NCBI RefSeq assembly: GCF_002803515.1
Contig: NZ_PHQX01000001.1
Span: forward strand, 2,046,001 to 2,110,000
Direction: 5' to 3'
Length of the DNA: 64,000 nucleotides
DNA from: Stenotrophomonas lactitubi
GTDB taxonomy: Bacteria; Pseudomonadota; Gammaproteobacteria; Xanthomonadales; Xanthomonadaceae
In this document: positions 23,613 through 33,359 of the stretch, one piece after another
Numbering within the stretch: the first letter of the stretch is position 1
Layout: each line of letters begins with the position of its first letter
Translations under genes and position numbers: made by a program
Notes under the pieces: generated by a model
Told to the model about the DNA's origin: nothing
The model's database searches: none
The model's input: only the letters and a program-made list of their open reading frames with translations

Positions 23613-26600
23613 TCGGCCTCCTTCGCCATATCATTCAGGACACCAGGACGGAACGTTTGAGTGATACCACACATTCCACTCAACGCACCCGACACAGAGG
23701 CTGCACACCCGAAACCACGAGGATCGCCCCATTCCTCTGCATTCTGGACCAGAGTAGCTTCCTGCTCCGGCGACAGGTGAATAACGGTGAACTCAACACG
23801 GCTTCCAGTCGCGCGCTGATACCTGCTGTATCCAGCCAAGCTAGCATCATCCCCCTCGAAAAGCCCACCAGTTCCCCGACGTCCACCGGGCGCGTACGAA
23901 CCTGCTGGATCGTATAGGAAGTCGGGTTGTCCGGGCCTTGCGACATGGATCGCAGAGTGACTCCCAATTCCAAAATCGTAGGTGGTTATCAAGGTGGTCT
24001 TTAGCCCCCTCGGATCGGTGAAATTCATCGGCCTTGAAAATACATAAGCATATGTATTCACACCAGAATTCAACCCAATCGGATCACTCTGGGAATAGCG
24101 TCCCACTGCCGGGTCGTATTCCCGCTGGTAGTTGTAGAACAGCCCACTCGCATCCGTCGACTGTTGCCCGGGGAAGCGCAGCGCCAAGTCGAACGCCACG
24201 CCATCGCCATCCGGATCAGCACTAGGAATCTGATCACCGAACACTTCGCTCTTGTTGCTCCACTCCCAGATCGCAACATCGCGCACGGAGTCGATCACCA
24301 CGCGCGGCGTGCCCAGGTGGTCCGGCTGGATGTAGGCCAGCTCCGGCACGCCGGTGCCCGGCACATTGATCAGTGCCACCGGATAGTTGTCCAGCCAGAT
24401 CGCCTGTTGCTGCGCCTCCCCCGTGGCCGAATAGTTGCCCAGCCACTGCCCTGCCTCGCCATACAGCGTGAGCTGTGCTGCACCACCGGCTGGGGTGCGC
24501 AGCACGCGCTCGCCGCGATGGTTGTACGCATAGCTCTCCAGCACGGCGCTACCCTGCTTCACCGCGTTCATCCGGTTGGCATCGTTATAGGTGAACACCT
24601 TGCTGCCAATGCTGGTGGTGTTGCCCGATGCGTCGTGATTCCGCACCTCGCCATCCACCGCAGTCAGCCGGTGGCTGGTTGCCGGATAGGTATAGGCGGC
24701 CGTTCCAGCCGACGTAGTCAGCGAGGTCCGGTTGCCGGTGGCGTCGTAGCCGTAGGTTTCAATCGGCGTGCCGGTCGTACCGTCCTGGGTCTGGGTCAGG
24801 CGGCCGAGCGCGTCATAAGCGTACTTGGCCAGCACTTCGGACCCTGCGCCGTTCTTCAGCTCGGTGATCGAACCCACCGGATCATAGCCATAGCTCAGCG
24901 ACAGGCCCCCTGCGGCCGGGTCATGCACGACCTGCGGGCGGTAGTCCAGGTCCAGCGGCCGCTGCAATTGACGGCCGTTGCCATAGGTCCAACCGGTCGC
25001 CGGGCCGAAGGCTGCATAGCTCACGTTGTTCACCACGATCTGGCGCGCTTGGCCAGGCCGGGTCAGTCCGATCTGGCTGATGCGCCCTTGGGTATCGCGC
25101 AAGTAGTCAGCCACGCTGCCGTCCGGGTAGGTCAACGACGTCAAGCGGCCCGACTTGCTGTAGGCGTAGCGCAGTGTACTGGCGACACCGTTGACAGCCT
25201 GCACCTTGCGGGTGATCTGGCCGAAGCGGTCGTAGCAGTACTGGGTGCTGCCACTGGCGTGCAGCACCTGCCCCAGGCGCCCCTTGGCGAATCGCTCATC
25301 AGCCACGCAGACGGCCGGCGCCACATCATAGCTGTAGCCCACGTCCAGATTGGGGTCCGGATAGGCAATACCAGTCAGGCGGTTAAGTGCATCGTAGTGA
25401 TAGGTGGCAGTGATACCGCGCGCGTCGGTGGCGGTCTTGCGGTTGCCTGCCGCATCCACGGTGAAGCTGCTGGCGCCACTGTCCGGGCTGACCTGGCCGG
25501 TCAGATCGCCAAAGCCGTTGTAGGCGTAGGTGGTGTGCAGGCCCTTCGGGTCGGTCACCTGGGTGACCTGGTCCAGCGCGTTGTACTGGCTGCGGATTTC
25601 CGCAGCAACACCTCCCACGTCCTGCAGGGTCCGAGCCAGCCGGTTCAGGGGATCGTACTGCTGGCTGGAGACGCGCTGCAGGGCGTCGGTTATCGTCTGC
25701 GGGTTGCCGTTTGCATCGTAGGTGAAGCCAGTGGCGTGGTTGCCGGCGTCTTTCAGCGCCTTAAGCTGGCCAATCGTGTTGAAGGTGCGTGCCAGGGTGC
25801 GGCGCAGGGTACCGCCCGCATCCAGGGTGTCCTCCTTCAGGCGATTGCCGACATTGTCCAGCGTGTAATGAATGGTGTTGCCTGCGTTGTCCTCGATATC
25901 GGTCAGTCGCAGTGCTGCGTCATACACGTAGGTCACGCTGCCGCCATCCGGCTCGGTGATCTGCTGCACCTGGCCGGTGGGCCAGTAGCTGATCTGGGTG
26001 GATCGATCCTCGGCGGTGGTGGCGCCGCGTACGGTCACCGAGGTGGGCCAGCCGCGGGCATGGTAGGCGTAGTCGGTGACCACCCCATTGGCATCCTTCA
26101 CCGACAACGGTCGCCCGTAGGCGTCGTAGGCCAACGTCTCCACCGTCTGACCGAGTGCATTGGTGACGCTGCGCAGGTCGCCCTTGCGATAGGTGCAGAC
26201 CCCATTGGTCGCGCACCCTGCGTCGTCTGCGGCGTAGTAGGCATAGGTGCTGACGTCGGCCACGTCGGTACGTGCGCCGTCCACGCTCTTCAGCAGCCCC
26301 TCCACGGGGCAACTGCCGGCTGCGGCTACATCCGCGGCCTCGCAATAGGTATACGTGGCCGTACGCGTCTGCCCGGACGCCAGGTCCTTCAGGGTCACGC
26401 TCACCGGCTGTCTACGGGCGTTGTAGGCGGTACGCGTCTCACGCTGAGCGATGGTCGTAGCCAGCACCGCGTTGGTAACACTGTCGCGCGTGGTCTGCAC
26501 AACACGCTGCTCAGGCAGGCCGACCGCATCGGTAATGGTATGTGTGTTGGCCGGTCGGCCCGTCACCGCGTCGACGCCTTCGCTGTAAGTGTGCTTGGTC

Positions 26601-28312
26601 TGGACGCCGCGCCGGTCCGTATAGGTATCCAGACGCCGACGGAAATCGACCGCGCCATCATAGTAGGTGCGACTGATCGAACCCTGGGCATCGGTCGTGC
26701 CCGACACCTTGCGGGGAGGTGCGCTGTCGCCACCGGCTGTCAGCGTGTAATCGGTCTGATGGCCCAATGCATCGGTGACCACCGCACCGCCATTTGGGCT
26801 GTAGGCAAGGGTTACGCCATCAGCGCCACCCGCGTGCTGGCTCGAAATGACGCGACCGATGGTGTCATAGGTGAAGGTGCTGTAGCGGCGCCCATCCTCG
26901 GCGGTAATGCCGGTCAGGTGCTGGGGGAAATCCTGATTCTCGTAGTGATAGGTGCGCACCCCGCCGCCCGCGTAGGTGACGGTAGCGACCTGCCCATGCG
27001 CAGTATAGGTATAGCTCGCCTGCGGCACGCCCGCGACCAGAACGGAGCTGATCAGGGCTTCGTAGTCGTTGGATTGATAGACGAATTCAAGCGTACGGCC
27101 ACTGCTGTGCACAACGGCAGCGAGGCGCTGGCTGTTGTCATAGACGAAGGTGAGCGAGGTACCGTCCACAAAGCGCTTCGCGGCGAGCCGACCCGCATCG
27201 TCGAATGTCGAAATGGCGTCGGACGCGTACAGCGTCCAGTTTCCATTCTGGACCAGGCGATCGCCACTGCTGTCAGCAGCCTCGTAGACCTGGCCGATCT
27301 TCTTGAAGGCGCGCTGGAAACCGGTGGCTTCAACGATGCCTGCGCCACCCGCCCCATCCAGTGCCAGTTGCGCTCCAAGCGAATGTGTCCAGCCGTGGCC
27401 GAAGCCTCCGGACGAGGTGGATATTCCCGAATGGTAATAGCGCGTCAGTGCGATCCAGCCCAGATCGAAGTCCTGCGCGATCTCGTACTTCTCGCCGGTC
27501 TTTACGTCGCAGGGGTTGCCTACCGCTCCAGTGCACGGAGGCTCCTGCGATGCCGAAGTGCTGGAGGGGTTCGGGCTCATGCCACTCATGGCGCCGTTAC
27601 CCGAGGTCGGACAGTTGCCATTCCCGCCATCCTTGTCGCACTGCGTCGTCTTGGAGGTAATGGTTGCTACGAACTCTTCGCTGACGCAGGCTTCGTACTT
27701 GTTGGACCACTGGGTGAAGGGGACCGGGCAATTTAGGCGCCGAGTCCGCGTCATCTGCGCATCGCTTGGATAGGGCGTGCACGGCGACTCGGCTGTGTTG
27801 TCGCCGGTCATGTATATCACTTCAAATTCACGTGTCTCGATGGTTCCTTCCATGTCCGGGCTGAGCGCATACCACTCGCTTGTAGGCGTGACGGCTGCAC
27901 CCGGGCATACTGGATTGAATGCCTTGATATAAGCGAGATAGGAAGCGACCATCGCCTCTTCGGTTGGGAACATATCGGTACTGAGATACGACCATTCAGG
28001 ATCGGAAGGCTGGGACTTTCCCATCCAGTAGGTAATTGAAGTATTGCCTTCCAGGTCGACCACGGTGGACTTGATCGAATTGACGGATTTCCAACCAATC
28101 TGGAACTCCGGCGGGAACGGACTCGGCGCGGGCAGGCTCTGGATCGCCTGCACCGCTGCCTGCTGGGTCTTGTACTGGGTCGAATTTCCGCCTGGCTGCG
28201 AGATGCGCCAGGTTTTTTTGCTTTCCTGCGCCTGCGCGGCAAGAGGGGCCGCGCAGCCAAGCGCGACCATCGTCAGCGCCAGACACGCCAGCTTCATTGT
28301 CCGTCCGAACAT
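23597..28312 (-). CDS. Rhs/YD-repeat polymorphic toxin with Sec signal peptide
   Basis: A 1571-residue secreted protein. Residues 1-26 form a signal peptide (MFGRTMKLACLALTMVALG, cleavage after AQA). A unique N-terminal domain follows (about 30-270). Then GNPCDVKTGEKYEIAQDFDLGW, typical of the DUF6531 start of Rhs proteins, leads into about 1000 residues of YD repeats, closing with RYSQSDPIGLNSGVNTYAYV and DPRGL (about 1438), the Rhs core boundary. The last 133 residues are the variable tip, with GSHSAIHV and GCAASVSGAL. I placed the start at the ATG at 28312, which has AGGAAGGAG seven bases upstream. No PAAR or type VI adaptor domain is present. The function is probably contact-dependent antagonism. 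Confidence 0.88.
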   Translation of the reverse strand: MFGRTMKLACLALTMVALGCAAPLAAQAQESKKTWRISQPGGNSTQYKTQQAAVQAIQSLPAPSPFPPEFQIGWKSVNSIKSTVVDLEGNTSITYWMGKSQPSDPEWSYLSTDMFPTEEAMVASYLAYIKAFNPVCPGAAVTPTSEWYALSPDMEGTIETREFEVIYMTGDNTAESPCTPYPSDAQMTRTRRLNCPVPFTQWSNKYEACVSEEFVATITSKTTQCDKDGGNGNCPTSGNGAMSGMSPNPSSTSASQEPPCTGAVGNPCDVKTGEKYEIAQDFDLGWIALTRYYHSGISTSSGGFGHGWTHSLGAQLALDGAGGAGIVEATGFQRAFKKIGQVYEAADSSGDRLVQNGNWTLYASDAISTFDDAGRLAAKRFVDGTSLTFVYDNSQRLAAVVHSSGRTLEFVYQSNDYEALISSVLVAGVPQASYTYTAHGQVATVTYAGGGVRTYHYENQDFPQHLTGITAEDGRRYSTFTYDTIGRVISSQHAGGADGVTLAYSPNGGAVVTDALGHQTDYTLTAGGDSAPPRKVSGTTDAQGSISRTYYDGAVDFRRRLDTYTDRRGVQTKHTYSEGVDAVTGRPANTHTITDAVGLPEQRVVQTTRDSVTNAVLATTIAQRETRTAYNARRQPVSVTLKDLASGQTRTATYTYCEAADVAAAGSCPVEGLLKSVDGARTDVADVSTYAYYAADDAGCATNGVCTYRKGDLRSVTNALGQTVETLAYDAYGRPLSVKDANGVVTDYAYHARGWPTSVTVRGATTAEDRSTQISYWPTGQVQQITEPDGGSVTYVYDAALRLTDIEDNAGNTIHYTLDNVGNRLKEDTLDAGGTLRRTLARTFNTIGQLKALKDAGNHATGFTYDANGNPQTITDALQRVSSQQYDPLNRLARTLQDVGGVAAEIRSQYNALDQVTQVTDPKGLHTTYAYNGFGDLTGQVSPDSGASSFTVDAAGNRKTATDARGITATYHYDALNRLTGIAYPDPNLDVGYSYDVAPAVCVADERFAKGRLGQVLHASGSTQYCYDRFGQITRKVQAVNGVASTLRYAYSKSGRLTSLTYPDGSVADYLRDTQGRISQIGLTRPGQARQIVVNNVSYAAFGPATGWTYGNGRQLQRPLDLDYRPQVVHDPAAGGLSLSYGYDPVGSITELKNGAGSEVLAKYAYDALGRLTQTQDGTTGTPIETYGYDATGNRTSLTTSAGTAAYTYPATSHRLTAVDGEVRNHDASGNTTSIGSKVFTYNDANRMNAVKQGSAVLESYAYNHRGERVLRTPAGGAAQLTLYGEAGQWLGNYSATGEAQQQAIWLDNYPVALINVPGTGVPELAYIQPDHLGTPRVVIDSVRDVAIWEWSNKSEVFGDQIPSADPDGDGVAFDLALRFPGQQSTDASGLFYNYQREYDPAVGRYSQSDPIGLNSGVNTYAYVFSRPMNFTDPRGLKTTLITTYDFGIGSHSAIHVARPGQPDFLYDPAGSYAPGGRRGTGGLFEGDDASLAGYSRYQRATGSRVEFTVIHLSPEQEATLVQNAEEWGDPRGFGCAASVSGALSGMCGITQTFRPGVLNDMAKEAECPVK
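23600..23998 (-). other. Variable C-terminal toxin tip of the Rhs protein
   Basis: The 133 residues after DPRGLK. A conserved-looking His block (FGIGSHSAIHV) near the start is followed by FLYDPAGSY, LSPEQEATLVQNAEEWG and a Cys block (FGCAASVSGALSGM). The order His then Cys resembles circularly permuted NlpC/P60-papain/LRAT folds, in which a cysteine late in the domain pairs with an early histidine. Base composition shifts toward AT here relative to the core. The enzyme class is a hypothesis. Confidence 0.45.
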
Positions 28313-28606
28313 CCGTGTTCTCCTTCCTGGGCGAATACCGCGCCGGGAGGGACGAAGGCGCACAGGCGGATCACCGCCCTGTCGCGCCCTGCTTCGGATC
28401 GTCCCTGTTCCGGAATGCGGCAATGCCGCATGGCGCCTTTATCGCGCAAGACCATTACATAATCAAGTCAAGCCCTGAGATATAGGTCACGGTTATCGAT
28501 AGCGAAAATGGCGGTCGACCCAGGTCGGGAGCAGCCCCCTTCCAAGCTACGTCCCACCCAACATCCGTGATAGCGTGCGCCATCAAACTTTCCAACAGGT
28601 GCAAGG

Positions 28607-29227
28607 ATGCGCAGCAGGATTGGATATGGCCTGGTCATCACCTCCGCCTTCCTGGCGACGGACGCTCCGGCAGCACCGCCGGCCGCAACTCCCAGCGATC
28701 GGGCCCAGGACTTCGTGCAGACACAGGCGATCTCGGCGCGCTGCCAGAAGATCCTGCCTGGCCTGAAACTACAGTTGCAGGACGGCCGCGAACGTTGGCT
28801 GTCGACCTTCGATCCCGCGCAGCTTCAGGTGGCGCAGGCCTACGCTGCCAGCAAGGAGGGAAAGAGGCTCGGCAATGAGGTCGAACGTGATGCCTCCCGA
28901 GCCTTTGGCCGCAATACGCTTTCTGCCGCCGCGACCTGCATCAGCCTTCTGGGCGAGTACTCGCCGGCCCATCCCCTGCCGACTGGCTCGGCAATGCCGG
29001 CCGAGAGAGTGCAGCATTACATGTTCCATTTCACGCCGATGGCACTGGCAAGGCTGCAATGCGCGCGCCTGGACGGGATCGATGTGGCAACGCAAGCGGA
29101 CGGCTCGGAGACTTGGCAGTACCGGGCCTGCGGCCGGGTGGAAACCGTGCGCATGGCGCCGGTCGGTCAATCGTGGTCGATGACCGATGCGGATCGAAAC
29201 CGTCTTTTCGAGGCATTGACCCGGTAG
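28607..29227 (+). CDS. Exported hypothetical protein
   Basis: A 206-residue protein, MRSRIGYGLVITSAFLATDAP with cleavage probably after APA, so periplasmic. The mature part is helical and contains four cysteines (in ARCQKI, ATCISL, LQCARL and RACGRV), which may pair in two disulfides. No family is recognised. It starts the short plus-strand group that diverges from the Rhs gene; the 300 bases between the two starts should hold both promoters. Confidence 0.55.
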   Translation: MRSRIGYGLVITSAFLATDAPAAPPAATPSDRAQDFVQTQAISARCQKILPGLKLQLQDGRERWLSTFDPAQLQVAQAYAASKEGKRLGNEVERDASRAFGRNTLSAAATCISLLGEYSPAHPLPTGSAMPAERVQHYMFHFTPMALARLQCARLDGIDVATQADGSETWQYRACGRVETVRMAPVGQSWSMTDADRNRLFEALTR

Positions 29228-29242
29228 ATCGCGAGGCAACGC

Positions 29243-29713
29243 ATGGCAGCAATGACGTTCCGACAACGTGCCAGAAGCAGCATGAGGCTGCCCATCCTCT
29301 TCGCACTCTGCTTGATACTCACCTCCTGCGATCTGGATCTGGTGATGGACAGTTCTTTCGCCACGAAGCAGGAAGCTGTTGATGCCGAGATGATTACCAA
29401 GGGCTGGATTCCCGCGTGGGTGCCCGAGGAGGCGACCGACCTGCGCGAGGTGCACGACCTCGATTCAAACGTGAGCGCGCTTGCCTTCAGCAAACCACGC
29501 AGCAAGCAGTTGTTGTTGCCGTCCGGTTGCCGGCCCGTCGACCACAGCGCTACCCAGCCGGCACTGTTCAATCGAAGCTGGTGGCCGAGTGAGGCGGCTC
29601 TGAAGCGCTCCTACTCCTTCTTTCGCTGCGAGCACGAAATAGACAGGTCGGTCTTCGTCGCAACAAGCAGAGCGGGCGATCATGTGCTCTTCTGGCGCAC
29701 GTACGCTCGCTGA
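29243..29713 (+). CDS. Putative lipoprotein
   Basis: A 156-residue protein with a lipoprotein signal: hydrophobic RLPILFALCLILTSC, where LTSC is the lipobox and the cysteine would be lipidated. The mature domain resembles small lipoproteins with a KGWIPAWVPEEATDLREVHD start. GAGG is seven bases before the ATG at 29243; an ATG 13 codons later (29282) would give a tighter signal peptide. The next gene overlaps its stop codon by one base. Confidence 0.65.
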   Translation: MAAMTFRQRARSSMRLPILFALCLILTSCDLDLVMDSSFATKQEAVDAEMITKGWIPAWVPEEATDLREVHDLDSNVSALAFSKPRSKQLLLPSGCRPVDHSATQPALFNRSWWPSEAALKRSYSFFRCEHEIDRSVFVATSRAGDHVLFWRTYAR

Positions 29714-30282
29714 TGCGTGTGCCCGCCCTCTCCTTCAACCCGACACTACAGATGCACATTCCAGGAACGGTCCTCACCACCCTCGCCCTTTGCCTGTTGC
29801 CCAGCCTTCCGGCTTGCGCAGAGCAAAGCACGCCTGCCGATGTGGAAGCGATCGAACAGGTGATCGAGTCCTTCCGCACCTCGCTGATCAACAAGGACAA
29901 ACCGACCTACATGAGCTTGTTCTTCTCGGATAGACCGGAAGACATCGGCTGGCAGTTCGTGTCCGAGGACCGGCGATTGGCGGACATCCGCACGGCCAAG
30001 CCCGATGCGGTCAAGGCACGAAAGATCCCATCGAACAACTTCATCTCGCTCATCGATGAGGCCGTGGCCACTGCAGAGCCACGAGAGGAGAAGTTCTTCA
30101 ACACGAAGATCGACACAGACGGCGATGTGGCATCGGTGTCGTTCGACTACAGCTTCCACGCCAATGGCGCGAAAGAAAACTGGGGCAGGGAAATGTGGCA
30201 GCTGGTCCGCACCGAGCAAGGCTGGAAGATCTTTTCAGTGATCTATTCGATACGCGACAAACGCAGTTCCGCGGAGAGCTGA
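29713..30282 (+). CDS. Exported NTF2/SnoaL-like protein
   Basis: A 189-residue protein. After an N-terminal hydrophobic signal (GTVLTTLALCLLPSLPACA) the mature part begins PADVEAIEQVIESFRTSLINKDKPTYMS in part and ends REMWQLVRTEQGWKIFSVIYS, the helix-first, strand-last layout of NTF2-like cone domains. The function cannot be told from sequence. It starts in the stop codon of the preceding lipoprotein gene (TGATG); an ATG 13 codons in would give a more standard signal peptide. Confidence 0.6.
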   Translation: MRVPALSFNPTLQMHIPGTVLTTLALCLLPSLPACAEQSTPADVEAIEQVIESFRTSLINKDKPTYMSLFFSDRPEDIGWQFVSEDRRLADIRTAKPDAVKARKIPSNNFISLIDEAVATAEPREEKFFNTKIDTDGDVASVSFDYSFHANGAKENWGREMWQLVRTEQGWKIFSVIYSIRDKRSSAES

Positions 30283-30305
30283 TACTTCCTTTCAGCCAGT
30301 CAACG

Positions 30306-31121
30306 TCAATCGCCACGAGCAGCAGAATCCTGATTCCGCAGCCGCGCGACAAAATACCGCGTAGGCGACTGCCCCAGCGCTTTCTTGAACATCGTGATGA
30401 ACGCTGTCACCGACTCGTAGCCCAGGGTTTCAGAAACCCGTTGCACCGCTGCGCCGCCGGCAAGCTCGCGAATCGCAACCAGCAGATGCAGCTGCTGTCG
30501 CCAGCGCCCAAACGACAGACCGGTTTCCCGATCAATCAGGCGCGTCAGGGTGCGCTCGCCCAGCGCCAGGCGTTTGGCCCATTCACTGATGGTGCTGCGG
30601 TCCGCCGGATTGGCCGACAGCGCCGCAGCCAGCGCACGGATCTTGGGGTGATCGCTCACCGGCAGGTACAACCGCTCGGCCGGCATCTGCACCAGTTCGT
30701 CCAGCAGCACCCGCGCCAGCCGCTCGACGTGCCCGCCGCGCGGGTAGTCCTGCGGCACATCGGCCAGGTGCAGGATCATCTCGCGCACCATCGGTGAGAT
30801 CGACAGCGTCACGCAGTGCAGCGGCAGGTCGACGACGCCCGGCTCGACGAACAGATAGCAGAGGCGCGCGTTCGCCGTGGCGCGATTGCTGTGCGGCAGG
30901 CTGCCGGGAATCCACACGCCGCATTGCGGCGGCACGATCCACAGGGCATTGGCCACCTCGCAGGTCACCGCGCCATGAAGCGCCAGGATCAGTTGTCCCT
31001 TGCGGTGGTCGTGCACCGGAATCTCGGCATCGTGGTCGGCCACCTGCAGGCGGCTGGCCACTGCAGGTCGATCCGTCGCGTCCGGGTCCAGATCAAAGCC
31101 AGGCAGCGAGATGCGAGTCAT
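30306..31121 (-). CDS. AraC-family transcriptional regulator
   Basis: A 271-residue regulator with an N-terminal cupin-type sensor (VHDHRKGQLILALHGAVT, PPQCGVWIPGSLPH) and a C-terminal pair of helix-turn-helices (ISEWAKRLALGERTLTRLID and VSETLGYESVTAFITMFKKALGQSPTRY). It is divergent from the FUSC efflux operon, 78 bases away, and probably controls it in response to a small aromatic or fatty ligand. ATG at 31121 is used; the in-frame codon before is TTG. Confidence 0.9.
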   Translation of the reverse strand: MTRISLPGFDLDPDATDRPAVASRLQVADHDAEIPVHDHRKGQLILALHGAVTCEVANALWIVPPQCGVWIPGSLPHSNRATANARLCYLFVEPGVVDLPLHCVTLSISPMVREMILHLADVPQDYPRGGHVERLARVLLDELVQMPAERLYLPVSDHPKIRALAAALSANPADRSTISEWAKRLALGERTLTRLIDRETGLSFGRWRQQLHLLVAIRELAGGAAVQRVSETLGYESVTAFITMFKKALGQSPTRYFVARLRNQDSAARGD

Positions 31122-31198
31122 TCTCAATGACCAGATTCAGCGATAGGCTGGCATTCTAGCGAAATTCGGCTGCAGGTCTCGCTGAATACGATGGCGGC

Positions 31199-33139
31199 AT
31201 GCAGATTCCCGCCCCTACCCTCCCCTGGCTTTCGCGCCCCAGTGCGCTGCTGACGTCGCCCGCATTGAAGGTCGACCGCGAAGCGGTGCTGTTCTCGCTC
31301 AAGTGCCTGCTCGCTGCGATCCTCGGGCTGTATGTGTCGCTGCGCATCGGCCTTACCCGCCCGTTCTGGGTGATCGGCACGGTCTACCTGGTGTCGCAGC
31401 CGATGTCCGGCGCGACACTCAGCCGGGGCCTGTTCCGCCTGCTGGGAACCGTCGGCGGTGCGGTCGCTACGGTGTTGCTGGTGCCGCGGTTCGCCAACGC
31501 GCCTTTGGTACTGAGCGTGGTGCTGGCGGCCTGGATGGGCCTGTGCCTGTACCTGGCCATGCTCGACCGCACACCGCGTGCGTATGCCTTCCTGCTGGCC
31601 GGGTATACCACCAGCCTGATCGGTTTCCCAGCGGTGATGGTGCCCGGTGAAGTCTTCACCATTGCCATCACCCGCGTGCAGGAGATCTCGATCGGCATTC
31701 TTGCGGCAACGCTGGTCCACGGGCTGGTGCTGCCACGCCGGGTTTCGCCGCGTGTGCACGCGCGCGTGGCCTCGATCCTCGGCGATGCGGAACGCTGGAC
31801 GCAGGACATGCGCGCAGGCGCCAAGGAGACGGTACTGGCGGAGGATCGCTCCAAAGTAGCCGCGGACCTGCTCGAACTGCACACGCTGTCCATCCACCTG
31901 CCGTTCGACAGCGCGCACGGCGTTGCCCAGGTGCAGATCCTGCGCGCAATGCATGACCGGATGCTGGATGTGCTGATGCTGTCCAGCGCGGTGGACGAAT
32001 CGATAGTCCAGCTACGCGCACAGCCTGTTGGCACGACAGACACAGCATGGTCGGGCCTGCTGCGTGCAGCGCTTTGCACACGTCAGGCCGAACTCGATGC
32101 TGCGCATCACGACTGCCGGCTGCTGGAAGAGCAGCTGCACGCCGCCCGCCCGGACTGGCGCCGGCGTGTGCCCGTGCACCTCGCCAGCAAGGCGAACGGC
32201 CATGTGCTGCATCGTGATCACCGGGTCGCCCTGCGCAGCGCTTTAGGTGCTTTCGTCGGCATCGTACTGAGCTGCGCGCTGTGGATCGCTACCGCGTGGT
32301 CCGATGGTGCAACTGCCGTCTCCATCATCGGCACGGCCTGCGTGTTGTTCGGGACCGCCGAGGCACCTGCCGGGCATGTCATGCGCTACCTGATCGGGTC
32401 GACCATCGGCGTGGTCATTGGGCTGTTCTACGCGCTGGTGATCTTTCCGGGCTTGTCCGATTTCGTCGGCCTGGCCATGGCGCTGACGCCCGCGCTGCTG
32501 GTGTGTGGCTCGTTCCTCGCCCGCCCGCCGTTCATCATGGCGGCGTTGGGCGTAGTGCTCACCTTCCCGCTCATTGCAGGATTGGGCGCGACCAATGCCA
32601 GCAACATCGTGGGTGCGCTCAACAGCGGCGTCGCGCTGTTCGTCGGCACGGCGGCGGCGCTGTGCAGCATGTCGCTGTTGCAGACCCTGGACAGCAATCG
32701 CAGCCGCGCGCGCCTGCAGGACGTGATCAGGCGGGACATCGCCCGTCGGGCGGCCGGGGACGTTCGAGATGCCAACGACTGGACAAGCCGCATGGTGGAT
32801 CGGCTTGCGCTGCTTGCTCCTCGCCTGCGCGGCCGTGCGGATGCGGCCCGCACATTGCGGACGATGTTTGCGGACATGCGCGCGGCCAGTGCTGTGGCCG
32901 AACTGCGTGTGATCGGCAGGACGCTCAAGGACCGGGGCAGCCGCGAGTGTCATGCGCTGCTGATGCACAGGGCCACCGCCCACTTCCGCGCTCCCGCTAC
33001 CCGCCTGGTGAATGCGCCGCTGTTGGAATCGCTCGAACGCACACGTGACGCCGTCAGCACTGGCAGCGCGCCCGGAACCGAGCATGTTCTTGCACTGCTT
33101 TCCGGCCTGCGCCGCGACCTGCTCGCTCATGAGGACTGA
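31199..33139 (+). CDS. FUSC-family inner-membrane efflux protein
   Basis: A 646-residue membrane protein of the fusaric-acid-resistance/AaeB family. It has two homologous membrane halves: about residues 30-180 (LFSLKCLLAAILGLYVSLRIGLTRPFWVIG start, in part) and about 340-490 (ALRSALGAFVGIVLSCALWIATAW), each followed by a cytoplasmic helical domain. FWVIGTVYLVSQPMSGATLSRG is the signature loop. The partners DUF1656, HlyD-type and OMF genes follow without gaps. Such pumps expel aromatic acids (p-hydroxybenzoate, fusaric acid). The substrate here is unknown. Confidence 0.9.
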   Translation: MQIPAPTLPWLSRPSALLTSPALKVDREAVLFSLKCLLAAILGLYVSLRIGLTRPFWVIGTVYLVSQPMSGATLSRGLFRLLGTVGGAVATVLLVPRFANAPLVLSVVLAAWMGLCLYLAMLDRTPRAYAFLLAGYTTSLIGFPAVMVPGEVFTIAITRVQEISIGILAATLVHGLVLPRRVSPRVHARVASILGDAERWTQDMRAGAKETVLAEDRSKVAADLLELHTLSIHLPFDSAHGVAQVQILRAMHDRMLDVLMLSSAVDESIVQLRAQPVGTTDTAWSGLLRAALCTRQAELDAAHHDCRLLEEQLHAARPDWRRRVPVHLASKANGHVLHRDHRVALRSALGAFVGIVLSCALWIATAWSDGATAVSIIGTACVLFGTAEAPAGHVMRYLIGSTIGVVIGLFYALVIFPGLSDFVGLAMALTPALLVCGSFLARPPFIMAALGVVLTFPLIAGLGATNASNIVGALNSGVALFVGTAAALCSMSLLQTLDSNRSRARLQDVIRRDIARRAAGDVRDANDWTSRMVDRLALLAPRLRGRADAARTLRTMFADMRAASAVAELRVIGRTLKDRGSRECHALLMHRATAHFRAPATRLVNAPLLESLERTRDAVSTGSAPGTEHVLALLSGLRRDLLAHED

Positions 33140-33143
33140 TGCG

Positions 33144-33359
33144 ATGTTCTCCGATATCTCCATCGATGGCGTCTTCGTTCCCGGCCTGCTGGCGGTGGCG
33201 CTCATCGCGCTGGCCCTGTCGATGATGGCCTCGCGGCTGCTGGCAAGCCTCGGGCTGTACCGGCTGTTCGCCTATCGCCCGCTGGTGGGCCTTTCGTTGT
33301 TCCTGATCCTGGCGGAGCTGCTGATCCAGCTCGCGCCCCTGTTCGAGAAACTGAAATGA
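33144..33359 (+). CDS. DUF1656 (AaeX-like) small membrane protein
   Basis: A 71-residue protein with two hydrophobic spans, beginning MFSDISIDGVFVPGLL and containing LGLYRLFAYRPL. DUF1656 proteins are constant companions of FUSC pumps, as AaeX is of AaeAB. GAGG lies nine bases before the ATG at 33144; earlier in-frame ATGs lie within the FUSC gene. It overlaps the next gene by four bases. Confidence 0.87.
   Translation: MFSDISIDGVFVPGLLAVALIALALSMMASRLLASLGLYRLFAYRPLVGLSLFLILAELLIQLAPLFEKLK

Noticed and set aside
24164..27736. A 1190-codon plus-strand open frame
   Set aside because: It is the antisense of the Rhs repeat region; the codon periodicity and the signal peptide, SD and Rhs motifs support the minus-strand gene.
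31124..31954. Minus-strand open frame of 276 codons
   Set aside because: It is antisense to the start of the FUSC gene and has no plausible start signal or domain.
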